From positions 5,862,001 to 5,926,000 of the forward strand of contig NZ_CP023747.1 of the NCBI RefSeq assembly GCF_008704995.1: 64,000 nt of DNA, read 5' to 3'. Of the stretch, positions 42,031 through 51,034 are shown in pieces. A program made the translations under genes and the position numbers. The stretch comes from Streptomyces nodosus (lineage in GTDB: Bacteria; Actinomycetota; Actinomycetes; Streptomycetales; Streptomycetaceae). Every line of letters begins with the position of its first letter. Position 1 is the first letter of the stretch. A model generated the notes under the pieces. It did not search any database, had not been told where the DNA came from, and was given only the letters and a program-made list of their open reading frames with translations.

Positions 42031-42606
42031 TCAGGCGGAGTGCGCCCCGGGCCAGGGGCCGGGGGTGGCGACGTCCGGCTCCTGTTCGACCTTGGTGTCG
42101 AACAGCTGGAACCCCCTGCGCAGGTAGTTGGCCATGGCGTGCTCGCCGTCCTTGCTGCAGGTGTGCAGCCACACCCGCTTCGTCGGCTGCGCCGGCTCCG
42201 GCCGGCGCTCGGCGAGGTCCCAGGCGCGTGCGGTGGCGTACGACAACAGGTGGCCGCCGATCCGCCGTCCACGGAAGGCGGGCAGGAGCCCGAAGTAGGC
42301 GATCTCCACGACCCCCTCGTCCAGGGCCTCCAGCTCCACATACCCCGCGGGTGTGCCCTGGTCGTAGGCCACCCAGGTCTCCACGCCGGGCCGGTCCAGA
42401 TACTCCTGCCAGCGCGCGTGGCTCCAGCCCAGCCGGTCGGTCCAGCGGATGTCCTGGCCGACCGAGGCGTACAGGAAACGGCTGAACTCCGGTGAGGGGA
42501 CCTCCGCCCGGACGATGCGCACATCGCCGTCGGGGGCCGCCGCGGGCACCAGATCGGTCGGGGACGTCTGCTCCAGGGACCATGTGGTCACGGTGAGGCT
42601 GCTCAT
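42031..42606 (-). CDS. GNAT family N-acetyltransferase
   Basis: This 191-residue protein has the GNAT acetyl-CoA site as IAYFGLLPAFRGRRIGGHLL near residues 95-115 and a further motif with VWLHTCSKDGEHAMANYLRRGF. The ATG at 42606 begins the natural N-terminus (MSSLTVTTWSLEQ). The acceptor is unknown. It stands alone on the minus strand upstream of the sulfur operon, separated by two inverted repeats. Confidence 0.85.
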   Translation of the reverse strand: MSSLTVTTWSLEQTSPTDLVPAAAPDGDVRIVRAEVPSPEFSRFLYASVGQDIRWTDRLGWSHARWQEYLDRPGVETWVAYDQGTPAGYVELEALDEGVVEIAYFGLLPAFRGRRIGGHLLSYATARAWDLAERRPEPAQPTKRVWLHTCSKDGEHAMANYLRRGFQLFDTKVEQEPDVATPGPWPGAHSA

Positions 42607-42655
42607 ACGGCCAGGGAACCATGACTCCGCCCGCCACGGCACAGGAGGGCGCCCC

Positions 42656-42679
42656 GCCCGCGGGCCGGGACCCGCGGGC
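42656..42679 (-). terminator. terminator after the secreted-protein gene
   Basis: GCCCGCGGG (42656-42664) and CCCGCGGGC (42671-42679) form a 9-bp stem with a 6-base loop, just beyond the stop of the gene ending at 42707. Confidence 0.65.
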
Positions 42680-42706
42680 CCGGCGTGCTCCGGAACGTCG
42701 CCTGCC

Positions 42707-44089
42707 CTAGTCCAGGGCGTCGTCCACGGAGCGCAGCGGCACCGCGTACAGCACCCGTGCCCCGGCGGGCCCTCCCTCGTCGTCCCCGCCCGCGGCGCCC
42801 TCGGTCAGGGTCCACAGCTCGTCCGTCTCGGCCCAGTACGACAGGGAGGCGGTGTGCCGGCCCCAGCAGGCGTGCGTCTCGTCCACCGCGCAGGTGGTCG
42901 CCTTCGCCCCGGAGGTGCTCTGCCGCCAGAGCGTGCCATGACGGCCGCCGACGACGGGGGTGCGGTCGACGTACCAGTCGGCCTTCTCGGCCCCGAACTC
43001 CCGGTGCGAGAGCACGCCCTGCACCCCGGACACCTCCGTCCGGTACGCCTCGGTCGCCCCGGCGTCGCCGTGCGCGTCCGTGGCCAGCAGGCCCTCGCGG
43101 CCGGGCGCGGTGCTGAACGCATAGCGCCACACCCGGGCGGTTCTGCCGGAGTCGCCGGGAGCGGACCACTCGCTCGCCACCAGGCTGTCCGGGGTCGAGG
43201 TGCGGTCGAGCGAGAGGGAGGTGAAACAGGGGGCCGCGCGGTCGTCGTCCGTGGAACAGGAGCCGCCGCTCAGCCGGTAGGAACCGACCGTGGGGAGCAC
43301 ATAGCGGTAACCGTTCGCGGAGTAGCCGCCCTTCACCCGTCCGACGGCGGCGCCGTCCCCGTCGACCCGCAGGATCCGGTGCAGATCGAAGACCAGCAGC
43401 GAGTCACGGGCCGTGACGAACAGCTTGTCCTGGTACCAGACCATGCCGGAGACGCCGCTGCGCACCGGGGCGAAGTCCTTGCCGCCGTCGAGCGGGGCGA
43501 CCAGCAGGGCCCAGCGATAGGCGAAGGAGTCCGGGTTGTTGGCGTCGATGAAGGCGATCCGGGCGAGGCCCCGGTCCTCGGCCGGGGTGTCGGAGCGGGG
43601 GTCGTACTGGGTCCAGCCGGAGAGGACCACCCGGTCGGCGCCCCAGCGACCGTAGGCGTCGGAGTCCCCCGAGGTGGTCACGGAACGGGGCAGCCACCGG
43701 GTGCTCGTCGCGTCGCGACGGTCCCAGCAGTACGCCCGGGTGGCCGTCGGTTTCACCGGCAGCGCGGCGGTCTCGTCGGTGTCGCACGCGGACCGCCCAC
43801 GCATGGCGCGGTCGACGGAGGCGAGGACCTCGCGGACGTCGACGGTGCCGCCCAGCTCCCGGGTGAGGGTGTTCAGGGTGCCGCGGTCGGTCAGCTCCTC
43901 ATGGAGGCGGAACTTCGCGGTCTCGGCGGCGTCGGTGACCCGGGTCAGGCCCCCGGGGTTGTTGCCGCCCGCGGCCTGTGAGGTGCTGATCAGCGTGGCG
44001 GCGGCGGTCAGCGCCAGTGCCGTCCCGGCCAATGTGGCCCGCAGCGCGCGTGTTCTGCGTCTGCGACGGTGCCTGCCACGGTGCTTCAT
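42707..44089 (-). CDS. secreted protein of unknown function
   Basis: This 460-residue protein has an Arg-rich N-terminus (MKHRGRHRRRRRTRALRATL) and a hydrophobic stretch ending STSQAAGG, a Sec or possibly Tat-independent signal peptide. The mature part is rich in Asp, Trp and Tyr with repeated short beta-like segments (for example VLSGWTQYDPRSD, GMVWYQDKLFVTARDSLLVFDL and YRYVLPTVGSYRLSGG), which suggests a beta-propeller fold. Several cysteines could form disulfides. No catalytic motif is recognised. ATG 44089 follows AGGAGG. The 229 bases upstream hold no other gene. Confidence 0.75.
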   Translation of the reverse strand: MKHRGRHRRRRRTRALRATLAGTALALTAAATLISTSQAAGGNNPGGLTRVTDAAETAKFRLHEELTDRGTLNTLTRELGGTVDVREVLASVDRAMRGRSACDTDETAALPVKPTATRAYCWDRRDATSTRWLPRSVTTSGDSDAYGRWGADRVVLSGWTQYDPRSDTPAEDRGLARIAFIDANNPDSFAYRWALLVAPLDGGKDFAPVRSGVSGMVWYQDKLFVTARDSLLVFDLHRILRVDGDGAAVGRVKGGYSANGYRYVLPTVGSYRLSGGSCSTDDDRAAPCFTSLSLDRTSTPDSLVASEWSAPGDSGRTARVWRYAFSTAPGREGLLATDAHGDAGATEAYRTEVSGVQGVLSHREFGAEKADWYVDRTPVVGGRHGTLWRQSTSGAKATTCAVDETHACWGRHTASLSYWAETDELWTLTEGAAGGDDEGGPAGARVLYAVPLRSVDDALD

Positions 44090-44318
44090 ACAACCTCCTG
44101 GCGTAGGCCAACTGCTCCTCTCGGTCCGGTCATTGACCCGAGGCGCGGGTGGGGTGGCCCGTGGGGGTGATGCTACGTCAGGGGAATACGGGACCGGCCG
44201 AAGACCCGGGAATTGGGGGGCGATCCCCTCCGGAGGGTTAAACCTCGCAGCGGGAAACGAGAGAAAGAACGCACCGGGAGCCGTCCCGGCCGGGCAGACG
44301 GCACTCTCGGAACACGCC

Positions 44319-45620
44319 CTAGCGCATGCCCCGCAGGGCGTCCCGCGCCCGCACCACCCCCGGCGCCGTGGAGTACGGCAGCAGGTCCTCCGGATCGGGC
44401 GGGGTCAGCAGCTTCACCTCCGCCGACTCGCGGAAACGATACGGCCGGTGCTCCAGGAACGCCCCCAGATAGCGTCGCACCCGGGACATCTCCGCGCGGA
44501 CCGTCACCGTGCGGGCCGGGTCGCCGAACAGGTCGGCGGCCAGCTCCGCGGCGGTGCGGCCCATGCGGTCCACGGCGAGGAGCAGCAGCAACTCGGCGTG
44601 CCGAGGGCTGAGTTCATGGTCCCAGGAACCGGTGTCCCCGGTCACCGTCACCGACCGGCGGCGCGGCTGCCCGACGTCCAGCAGCACCCGGGTGGTGCGC
44701 TCCGGCGCGGGTGTCCGGGCGACCCGGAGCAGCCAGCCGCCCGGCAGCGGCTCCACCGTGCAGGTTCCCAGTGCCGGCAGCGGATGGCGGCCCGGTGAGA
44801 GCGTCGCGGGCAGGGCCACCCGCCCGGTGTACGGCACCCCGGCCACCGCCGCCGTCCAGCCGTCCCGGTCCACCGCGACGGCCCGGCCGCCGAGCCCGGC
44901 CAGCAGCGGGGCCGCCACCGCGCGCAGCCGTTCCAGCGAGGCCAGATGGACCTCCCGCAGCCGCGCCTCAGCGAGCTTGGCCACCGCCTCCACCCAGGCG
45001 AGCGTGGCCGGATGCATCGTCTCCAACGGGCCGCTGACATCCACCACCCCGATCAGCCGGCCGTCGCGCGGATCCAGGATCGGGGCGCCCGCGCAGGTCC
45101 AGGACGCATGGGAGCGTACGAAGTGCTCGGAGCCGAAGACCTGCACGGGACGCCGGGCCACCGCCGGGGTGCCCACACCGTTGGTGCCGACCGACATCTC
45201 GCTCCAGTCCGCGCCGACTTCCAGACCCAGCCGGTCCGCCGTGCGCAGCACCGAGCAACTGCCCTCACGCCACAGCACCCGCCCGTCCGCGTCCGCGACG
45301 ACCATGATGTGCCGTGCCTCGTCCGCGACCGACAGCAGGCCCTCGCGCAGCACCGGCAGCACATGGCGCAACGGCGAGTCCCGGCGGCGCCGTTCGACCT
45401 TCTCGGGCCCCAGCGGGGCGGCCCGGACGTCATGGTCGGGGTCGACCCCGCCGCGCAGCATCCGCCCCCAGGACGCCTCGATCACCGGACGCGGCGGGAC
45501 CGGACCCCGCTCTCCCGCGAGCGCCGCGCTGCGCACCTCGCTCAGCAGCCGCGCCGCCCGCGCGGTGTCCAGGGCGGCGAGCCGGGTGACGTCCTTCGCC
45601 GAGCGCGTCACTGGAACCAC
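44319..45620 (-). CDS. GAF domain-containing transcriptional regulator
   Basis: This 433-residue protein has an N-terminal GAF domain of the AcoR type (IMVVADADGRVLWREGSC, VGTNGVGTPAVARRPVQVFGSEHF and GAPILDPRDGRLIGVVDVSG), and a C-terminal winged-helix-like region (LSPRHAELLLLLAVDRMGRTAAELA). It lacks the central AAA+ domain of sigma-54 activators, as is normal in actinomycetes. The GTG at 45620 is chosen because GGGGGAGG lies five bases upstream. It follows an acyl-CoA dehydrogenase gene on the same strand, across a 316-base gap that carries a TTGCAA palindrome. Confidence 0.82.
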   Translation of the reverse strand: MVPVTRSAKDVTRLAALDTARAARLLSEVRSAALAGERGPVPPRPVIEASWGRMLRGGVDPDHDVRAAPLGPEKVERRRRDSPLRHVLPVLREGLLSVADEARHIMVVADADGRVLWREGSCSVLRTADRLGLEVGADWSEMSVGTNGVGTPAVARRPVQVFGSEHFVRSHASWTCAGAPILDPRDGRLIGVVDVSGPLETMHPATLAWVEAVAKLAEARLREVHLASLERLRAVAAPLLAGLGGRAVAVDRDGWTAAVAGVPYTGRVALPATLSPGRHPLPALGTCTVEPLPGGWLLRVARTPAPERTTRVLLDVGQPRRRSVTVTGDTGSWDHELSPRHAELLLLLAVDRMGRTAAELAADLFGDPARTVTVRAEMSRVRRYLGAFLEHRPYRFRESAEVKLLTPPDPEDLLPYSTAPGVVRARDALRGMR

Positions 45621-45778
45621 TGCAACCTCCCCCAAGGTCTCCACCCGTGCCCGCCGGCGGACTCGGCCGCCCCTGGCGAACCCGTCCCCACCCCTGAGGC
45701 GAACCCTGCCGACGGTGACTCACATATTGCCGTCCACCCGGCGCGGGGGAGCGCACTTGGGCAACTGCGGACCCCCGT

Positions 45779-45796
45779 GTTGCAACCCCTTGCAAC
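45779..45796. promoter_or_regulatory. TTGCAA double palindrome, probable operator
   Basis: GTTGCAA (45779-45785) and TTGCAAC (45790-45796) form an inverted repeat with a CCCC spacer, and each arm contains the palindrome TTGCAA. It lies 159 bases upstream of the GAF regulator start. The remainder of 45621-45936 shows no gene. Confidence 0.55.
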
Positions 45797-45936
45797 TCTG
45801 GCGGACGCCTCCGCGCTGCCCGAAACTTGTGCAGCGCCGCTCCAGCGGTGTCCCTGCTCCTCGGGTCCGGCATCTACGAGGGGCAGCAGAGCGGGGGTGG
45901 TGCCGTGTCGGCGCGGCATCACCCCCGCCGCGCGGA

Positions 45937-47571
45937 TCAGACCGCCGGGCGCGCCCGTTCCACCACCGATGCCAGATCCAGGCTGTGCGGCAGGGTGCCG
46001 AAGGCCGAGCCCCAGTCCCCGCCGAGCCGGGAGGCGCAGAAGGCGTCCGCGACCGCCGGTGGCGCGTACCGGACGAGCAGGGACCCCTGGAGCACCAGGG
46101 CGATCCGTTCCACCACCCGGCGCGCCCGGGCCTCGACGCCCTCCAGATCGGCGAGTTCGGTGAGCAGGTTCTTGATCGCGCCGTCCAGCCGGTGATCGGC
46201 GCCGCGCGCCTGGCCGACCTCCCGCAGAAAGGCGTCCAGCGCCTGCGGCTCGCGCTGGAGCGCCCGCAGCACATCGAGCGCCTGGACATTGCCCGCGCCC
46301 TCCCAGACGGAGTTGAGCGGCGACTCGCGCAGCAGCCGGGGCATGCCCGACTCCTCGACATAGCCGTTGCCGCCCAGGCACTCCGAGGCCTCCGTCACCA
46401 CCGGGGTGCACCGCTTGGTCACCCAGTACTTGGCGGCCGGCACCGCGAGCCTGAGGAACGCCCGCTCCTGCGCGCTCCCGTCGTCGTAGGCCGCCGCGAG
46501 CCGCAGCGTCAGGGTCGTCGCCGCCTCCGACTCCAGGGCCAGATCGGCCAGCACATTGCGCATCAGGGGCTTGTCGACGAGCTTTCCGCCGAACGCCTCC
46601 CGGTAGGCGCAGTGATGGATCGCCTGGGCGACCGCCTGCCGCATCAGGGACGCGGAGCCGAGGGCGCAGTCGAGCCGGGTGGCCGCGACCATCTCGATGA
46701 TGGTGCGCACCCCGCGGCCCTCCTCGCCGACCCGGCGCGCCCAGGTGCCGTCGAACTCGACCTCGCTGGAGGCGTTGGACCGGTTGCCGAGCTTGTCCTT
46801 GAGCCGCTGGAGCAGGAACACGTTCCGGGTGCCGTCCGCCAGCACGCGCGGGACGAGGAAGCAGGTGAGCCCGCCCGGGGCCTGCGCCAGCACCAGGAAG
46901 CCGTCCGACATGGGCGCCGAGCAGAACCACTTGTGACCCGTCAGCGCATAGGTGCCGTCCTCGGCGAGCGGCCGGGCCGAGGTGGTGTTGGCACGTACGT
47001 CGCTGCCGCCCTGTTTCTCCGTCATGCCCATACCGAAGAGGACGCCGGGCTTCTGCGCGGCCGGGCGCAGCTCCTGGTCGTAGAGCGTGGAGGTCAGCCG
47101 GGGCTCCCACTCGGCGGCCAGCGCGGGGTCCACGCGCAGCGCGGGCACCGCGGCATGGGTCATCGACAGGGGACAGCCGGTGCCCGCCTCGACCTGGGTC
47201 CAGACGATGAAGGCGGCGGCGCGGCGCACATGGCCGCCCGGGCGTGCCCAGGCCGCGGTCAGCCCCGCGGAGACACCCTTGCCGAGCAGCCGGTGCCAGG
47301 CCGGATGGAACTCGACCTCGTCGATCCGGTTGCCGTAGCGGTCATGAGTGCGCAGCCTCGGCGGGAATTCGTTGGCCAGCACCCCCCATTCCTGGAGCTG
47401 GGCGGAGCCCGCGCTCTGCCCCAGGCGTGACAACTCCGCGCGGCTCTCGTCCAGCAGTTCGGGGTCCAGATGCCGCTCGACGGCCGCCACGAGGGTGCGG
47501 TCGGCGGTGAAGACGTCGTATCCGACCAGGGGTGGGGCCTGGTTGGTCACCGTGTGCGTGGTGGCTGCCAT
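45937..47571 (-). CDS. acyl-CoA dehydrogenase family protein, AidB-like
   Basis: This 544-residue flavoprotein has the family signatures MTEKQGGSDVRANTT (FAD/substrate loop), GHKWFCSAPMSDGFLVLAQ, and YVEESGMPRLLRESPLNSVWEGAGNVQALDVL with the catalytic-region residues. Its length and the GHKWFCSAP and WEGAGNVQ blocks match the AidB/adaptive-response subgroup more than the shorter beta-oxidation enzymes. AidB binds DNA and is linked to alkylation damage; whether this protein acts there or in acyl-CoA oxidation cannot be decided here. It is followed on the same strand by the GAF regulator gene. Confidence 0.88.
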   Translation of the reverse strand: MAATTHTVTNQAPPLVGYDVFTADRTLVAAVERHLDPELLDESRAELSRLGQSAGSAQLQEWGVLANEFPPRLRTHDRYGNRIDEVEFHPAWHRLLGKGVSAGLTAAWARPGGHVRRAAAFIVWTQVEAGTGCPLSMTHAAVPALRVDPALAAEWEPRLTSTLYDQELRPAAQKPGVLFGMGMTEKQGGSDVRANTTSARPLAEDGTYALTGHKWFCSAPMSDGFLVLAQAPGGLTCFLVPRVLADGTRNVFLLQRLKDKLGNRSNASSEVEFDGTWARRVGEEGRGVRTIIEMVAATRLDCALGSASLMRQAVAQAIHHCAYREAFGGKLVDKPLMRNVLADLALESEAATTLTLRLAAAYDDGSAQERAFLRLAVPAAKYWVTKRCTPVVTEASECLGGNGYVEESGMPRLLRESPLNSVWEGAGNVQALDVLRALQREPQALDAFLREVGQARGADHRLDGAIKNLLTELADLEGVEARARRVVERIALVLQGSLLVRYAPPAVADAFCASRLGGDWGSAFGTLPHSLDLASVVERARPAV

Positions 47572-47695
47572 GCTGCGAACCTACTCCTCGGTACGCCGCC
47601 GGTCACCCGTCCCGCCCCCGGGGCGTGCCCCCGAACTGGAAACCCGTCTCCGGCAGGGGGTGAGAGCGGGCCCGGGTGGCGGATACCGTTGAGGC

Positions 47696-48850
47696 GTGCA
47701 GTCAGCAGCAAGAGAGAACCCCGAGCGCCCGGCAGGTCGGCTCCACCGGGCACGCGCCCTCTACCGCAATGTCTCCATGCGCAAAACCGCCTGGTTGCTG
47801 CTGAAGGACACGGTCGACTCGTGCATGGAGTACCGGATCCTCGGGCTGGCGGCCGAGGCGGCGTTCTTCACGCTGCTGTCCGTGCCTCCGCTGCTGCTGA
47901 GCCTCATCGGGCTGCTGGGCTATGTCGACGCCTGGACGGGCGCCGACACCATCCACAGCCTGGAGAACAACATCCTGGAGGCCTCCCGCACGGTGCTGTC
48001 CGACAAGGGCGTCAAGGAGATCGCCCAGCCGATCCTGCACGACGTGATGAAGGGCGGACGCCCCGACGTCATCTCGATCGGCTTCCTGTTCGCCCTGTGG
48101 TCGGGGTCGCGCGCCGTGAACGTCTTCATCGACACGATCACCGTGATGTACGGGCTCGACGGCACCCGGGGCATCGTCAGGACCCGGCTGCTGGCGTTCG
48201 TGCTCTTCGTGGTGGCGCTGCTGATCGGCTCGGTCGCGCTGCCGCTGATGGTGGCGGGCCCCGACGCGGTGGTGAGCGTGGTGCCCTGGTCGACCACGGT
48301 GGTGCAGGTCCTGTACTGGCCGGTGGTCATCGTGCTGTCGGTCGTGTTCCTGACAACGCTCTACCATGTCTCCGTGCCGGTGCGGTCACCCTGGGTGGAG
48401 GACGTGCCGGGCGCGCTGGTGGCCCTGGCGATGTGGGTGCTGGGCAGCTTCCTGCTGCGGATCTATCTGACCCACACCATCGAGGGGCCGACGATCTACG
48501 GTTCGCTGGCCGCACCGGTGGCCGTGCTCCTGTGGATCGGTGTGTCCGCCTTCGCGGTCCTGGTCGGCGCGGCCGTCAATGCGGCGATCGACCGGGTGTG
48601 GCCGGCCGAGGGCACGGCGGCGGCCCGCGAGGCCAATGAGCGGCTGCGGGAGGAACAGGCGGCGGAGTACGCGGCCCGCGCCGCCGCGGCCCGCGGGGAC
48701 GAGCCCGACGACCCGGACGACCCCGACATGCCGTCCGAGTTCCCGGAGCGATGGTCCCGCTTCCTGCCCCCGGAGGACGTCACCTCCCGGCTGCGGGCCC
48801 ATGCGCGCAGCCTGCACCCCCAGCACAAGGGCGGGAGCTCGGGGGACTGA
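47696..48850 (+). CDS. YihY/virulence factor BrkB family membrane protein
   Basis: This 384-residue protein has about six transmembrane segments in the YihY pattern: EYRILGLAAEAAFFTLLSVPPLLLSLIGLLGY, SIGFLFALWSGSRAVNVFIDTITVMYG, and VPGALVALAMWVLGSFLLRIYL with SLAAPVAVLLWIGVSAFAVLVGAAVNA at the end. A charged cytoplasmic tail follows. The family was once called ribonuclease BN, an error now corrected, and its function is not established. GTG 47696 lies only about nine bases after a TACCGT-like element, so a leaderless transcript is possible. It is divergent from the acyl-CoA dehydrogenase. Confidence 0.88.
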   Translation: MQSAARENPERPAGRLHRARALYRNVSMRKTAWLLLKDTVDSCMEYRILGLAAEAAFFTLLSVPPLLLSLIGLLGYVDAWTGADTIHSLENNILEASRTVLSDKGVKEIAQPILHDVMKGGRPDVISIGFLFALWSGSRAVNVFIDTITVMYGLDGTRGIVRTRLLAFVLFVVALLIGSVALPLMVAGPDAVVSVVPWSTTVVQVLYWPVVIVLSVVFLTTLYHVSVPVRSPWVEDVPGALVALAMWVLGSFLLRIYLTHTIEGPTIYGSLAAPVAVLLWIGVSAFAVLVGAAVNAAIDRVWPAEGTAAAREANERLREEQAAEYAARAAAARGDEPDDPDDPDMPSEFPERWSRFLPPEDVTSRLRAHARSLHPQHKGGSSGD

Positions 48851-48892
48851 GGAGACCTCGGGGCGGCGGGGCGGGCGCGTACGCTGGCGCAC

Positions 48893-49621
48893 ATGGCCGT
48901 CGAGGGAGCCTTCCCGTCTCCCGGGTACGCCGAGCGGGCGTCCCGGCTCACGGGTGCGGTCGTCTGGACCCGGGCACCCTCCGACGCCACCGGGCCGCTC
49001 GTCCTGCCCGACGGCTGCATGGATCTGCTGTGGACCGAGGGCACCCTGCTCGTCGCCGGCCCGGACACCCGCGCCTTCCGCCCCGGAGGGTCTCCGGCGC
49101 GCTGGGCGGGCGTCCGCTTCCGCCCCGGCACCGCACCCGCCTTCCTGGGCGTCCCGGCGTACGAACTGCGCGACCGCCGGGTGGAGCTGGCCGACCTGTG
49201 GCCGGCCGCCGAGGTGCGCCGGCTGACCGCACGGGTGGACGCGGCCGCCGATCCCGCGCGGGCGCTGGAGGAGATCGCGCTGGACGGGGCCGCGCGGTCA
49301 GCGGCCCCCGACCCGCTGCTCGGCGCGCTGGTCGAGGCCCTGGAGGCGGGGCGCCCGGTCGCCGCCACCGCCGACGCCCTGGGCCTCGGGGCGCGCCGGT
49401 TGCACCGCCGTTCGCTCGCCGCGTTCGGGTACGGCCCCAAGACGCTGGCCCGGGTGCTGCGGTTGCAGCGGGCGCTGGCGCTGGCACGGTCCGGGGTGCC
49501 CTTCGCCGAGACAGCGGCCCGTGCGGGCTTCGCCGACCAGGCCCATCTGTCCCGGGACGTACGCCGGCTGACGGGGATGCCGCTGGGAGCCCTGCTGGCC
49601 CGCGACGAGACCGGCCGTTAG
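48893..49621 (+). CDS. AraC-family transcriptional regulator
   Basis: This 242-residue protein has an N-terminal sensor region of the DUF6597 type (LVLPDGCMDLLWTEGTLLVAGPDT and RWAGVRFRPGTAPAFLG) and a C-terminal double helix-turn-helix (GARRLHRRSLAAFGYGPKTLARVLRLQRAL, then FAETAARAGFADQAHLSRDVRRLTG). It faces a VOC protein gene tail to tail; such pairs are common in Streptomyces. The effector and regulon are unknown. Confidence 0.88.
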   Translation: MAVEGAFPSPGYAERASRLTGAVVWTRAPSDATGPLVLPDGCMDLLWTEGTLLVAGPDTRAFRPGGSPARWAGVRFRPGTAPAFLGVPAYELRDRRVELADLWPAAEVRRLTARVDAAADPARALEEIALDGAARSAAPDPLLGALVEALEAGRPVAATADALGLGARRLHRRSLAAFGYGPKTLARVLRLQRALALARSGVPFAETAARAGFADQAHLSRDVRRLTGMPLGALLARDETGR

Positions 49622-49673
49622 ATCCGGTTGATCCGTTGGATCCGGCCGGCCCGTGGCATGGCCTGGGGCCCGG

Positions 49674-50069
49674 TCAGCCCGTCAGGTCCGCGAAGAGGTC
49701 CACGGCGTTGCCGTCCGGGTCGTGCACGACCGCGTACCGCATGCCCCACACCGCGTCCCAGGGCTTCAGCTCGCCGTGGTACCCGGCGCCCACCAGGTCC
49801 TCGTAGACGCCGTCCACCTCGGCGGGGGAGTCGCAGCGGAAGGCGAGCGAGACCCGGCCGCCACCGTCCGGCGCCCGCCACCCCGGGTGGTACGCACGGA
49901 CGGTGTCCTCGGTGTCCAGGGCCAGCCGCGCCCCACCGGGCAGAGCCGTCTCGACATGCGGGAGGTCCTCGGCGCCCTCGGGGAAGACGAGGCCGAGGCG
50001 GCGGTAGAAGGCGAGGGAGGCGGCCGGATCGGAGACGACCAGGCCGATCATGTCGAATCGAGGAGTCAT
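49674..50069 (-). CDS. VOC family (glyoxalase/bleomycin-resistance fold) protein
   Basis: This 131-residue protein has the paired beta-alpha-beta-beta-beta modules of the vicinal oxygen chelate fold, with FDMIGLVVSDPAASLAFYRRLG at the start and AVVHDPDGNAVDLFADL at the end. Possible metal ligands are the residues of VETAL and the terminal Asp-Pro-Asp-Gly-Asn segment; the His ligand at the start is absent. The substrate is unknown. Confidence 0.85.
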   Translation of the reverse strand: MTPRFDMIGLVVSDPAASLAFYRRLGLVFPEGAEDLPHVETALPGGARLALDTEDTVRAYHPGWRAPDGGGRVSLAFRCDSPAEVDGVYEDLVGAGYHGELKPWDAVWGMRYAVVHDPDGNAVDLFADLTG

Positions 50070-50168
50070 ACGGCCACCGTAGGCAGGCGGCCGACACCGG
50101 GTCTTGAACGAATCGGACAGCGCACGGACCGCAGAACGACTGCTTGACGGCGGTCCTAGGCTCGGGCC

Positions 50169-50825
50169 ATGGCCTTCCGCATCCTCGTGTACACCCGTAC
50201 CACCGATTACCGGCACGACTCCATCCCGGACGCCGTCGCCGCCGTCCGTGCCCTCGGGGCCGCCCACGGCTTCGAGGTCGACGCCACCGAGGACCCCGGG
50301 GCCTTCGAATCGCCCCTGGACGGGTATGCGGCGGTCGTCTTCCTCTCCACCAGCGGCGAGGTGCTGACCCCGGCGGGCCGCGAGCGGCTGACGGAGTACA
50401 CCCGGGGCGGCGGCGGCTTCGTCGGGGTGCACGCGGCGGCCTGCACCGAGTACGACTGGCCGTACTACGGAGAGCTGCTGGGGGCCCGGTTCGCCCGGCA
50501 CCCCGACCTTCAGCCGGGCAAGGCGGTCGTCGAGGACCGGGACCATCCGGCGACCGGGCATCTGCCGGCCGTCTGGGAGTTCACCGACGAGTGGTACGAC
50601 TTCCGGGCCAGCCCCCGCGGTTCGGTGCGGGTGCTCGCCGCTGCGGACGAATCCTCGTACCAGGGCGGCGGGATGGGCGAGGACCACCCGCTGGTGTGGT
50701 GTCACGAGCGGGGCGCGGGCCGGGTCTTCTACACCGCCCTCGGACACTCCTGTGAGGCCTATCAGGACCCGGCCTTCCGCGCCCATCTCCTCGGCGCCGT
50801 CCGCTGGGCCGCCCGGGCGGCGTGA
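50169..50825 (+). CDS. ThuA domain-containing protein
   Basis: This 218-residue protein is a class I glutamine-amidotransferase-like ThuA domain. It has RILVYTRTTDYRHDSIPDAV at the start, GGGGFVGVHAAACTEYDWPYYGELLGARF in the middle, and GAGRVFYTALGHSCEAYQDPAF near the end. ThuA proteins are tied to trehalose or other sugar catabolism, usually in sugar operons, but none adjoins here. No signal peptide is present. Confidence 0.9.
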   Translation: MAFRILVYTRTTDYRHDSIPDAVAAVRALGAAHGFEVDATEDPGAFESPLDGYAAVVFLSTSGEVLTPAGRERLTEYTRGGGGFVGVHAAACTEYDWPYYGELLGARFARHPDLQPGKAVVEDRDHPATGHLPAVWEFTDEWYDFRASPRGSVRVLAAADESSYQGGGMGEDHPLVWCHERGAGRVFYTALGHSCEAYQDPAFRAHLLGAVRWAARAA

Positions 50826-51034
50826 TTCCCCGGCACTCGCACGGCGGGCATTCTCCGGGCCCGTGCCGCGTTGAGCCTATGCGGACATCGGAGGCGACGG
50901 CGGTTGTCTCCGGTGGACGTGGACCGTGCGGCGGGACATGCGGTCCGTCGGCCTTCGGCGGGCCGTCCCGTGGGTGGGGGCGCTGATGTGATGCGCTGAG
51001 GCGGGATGTCCCCCAGCGGTGAGGAGAGGGCCTG

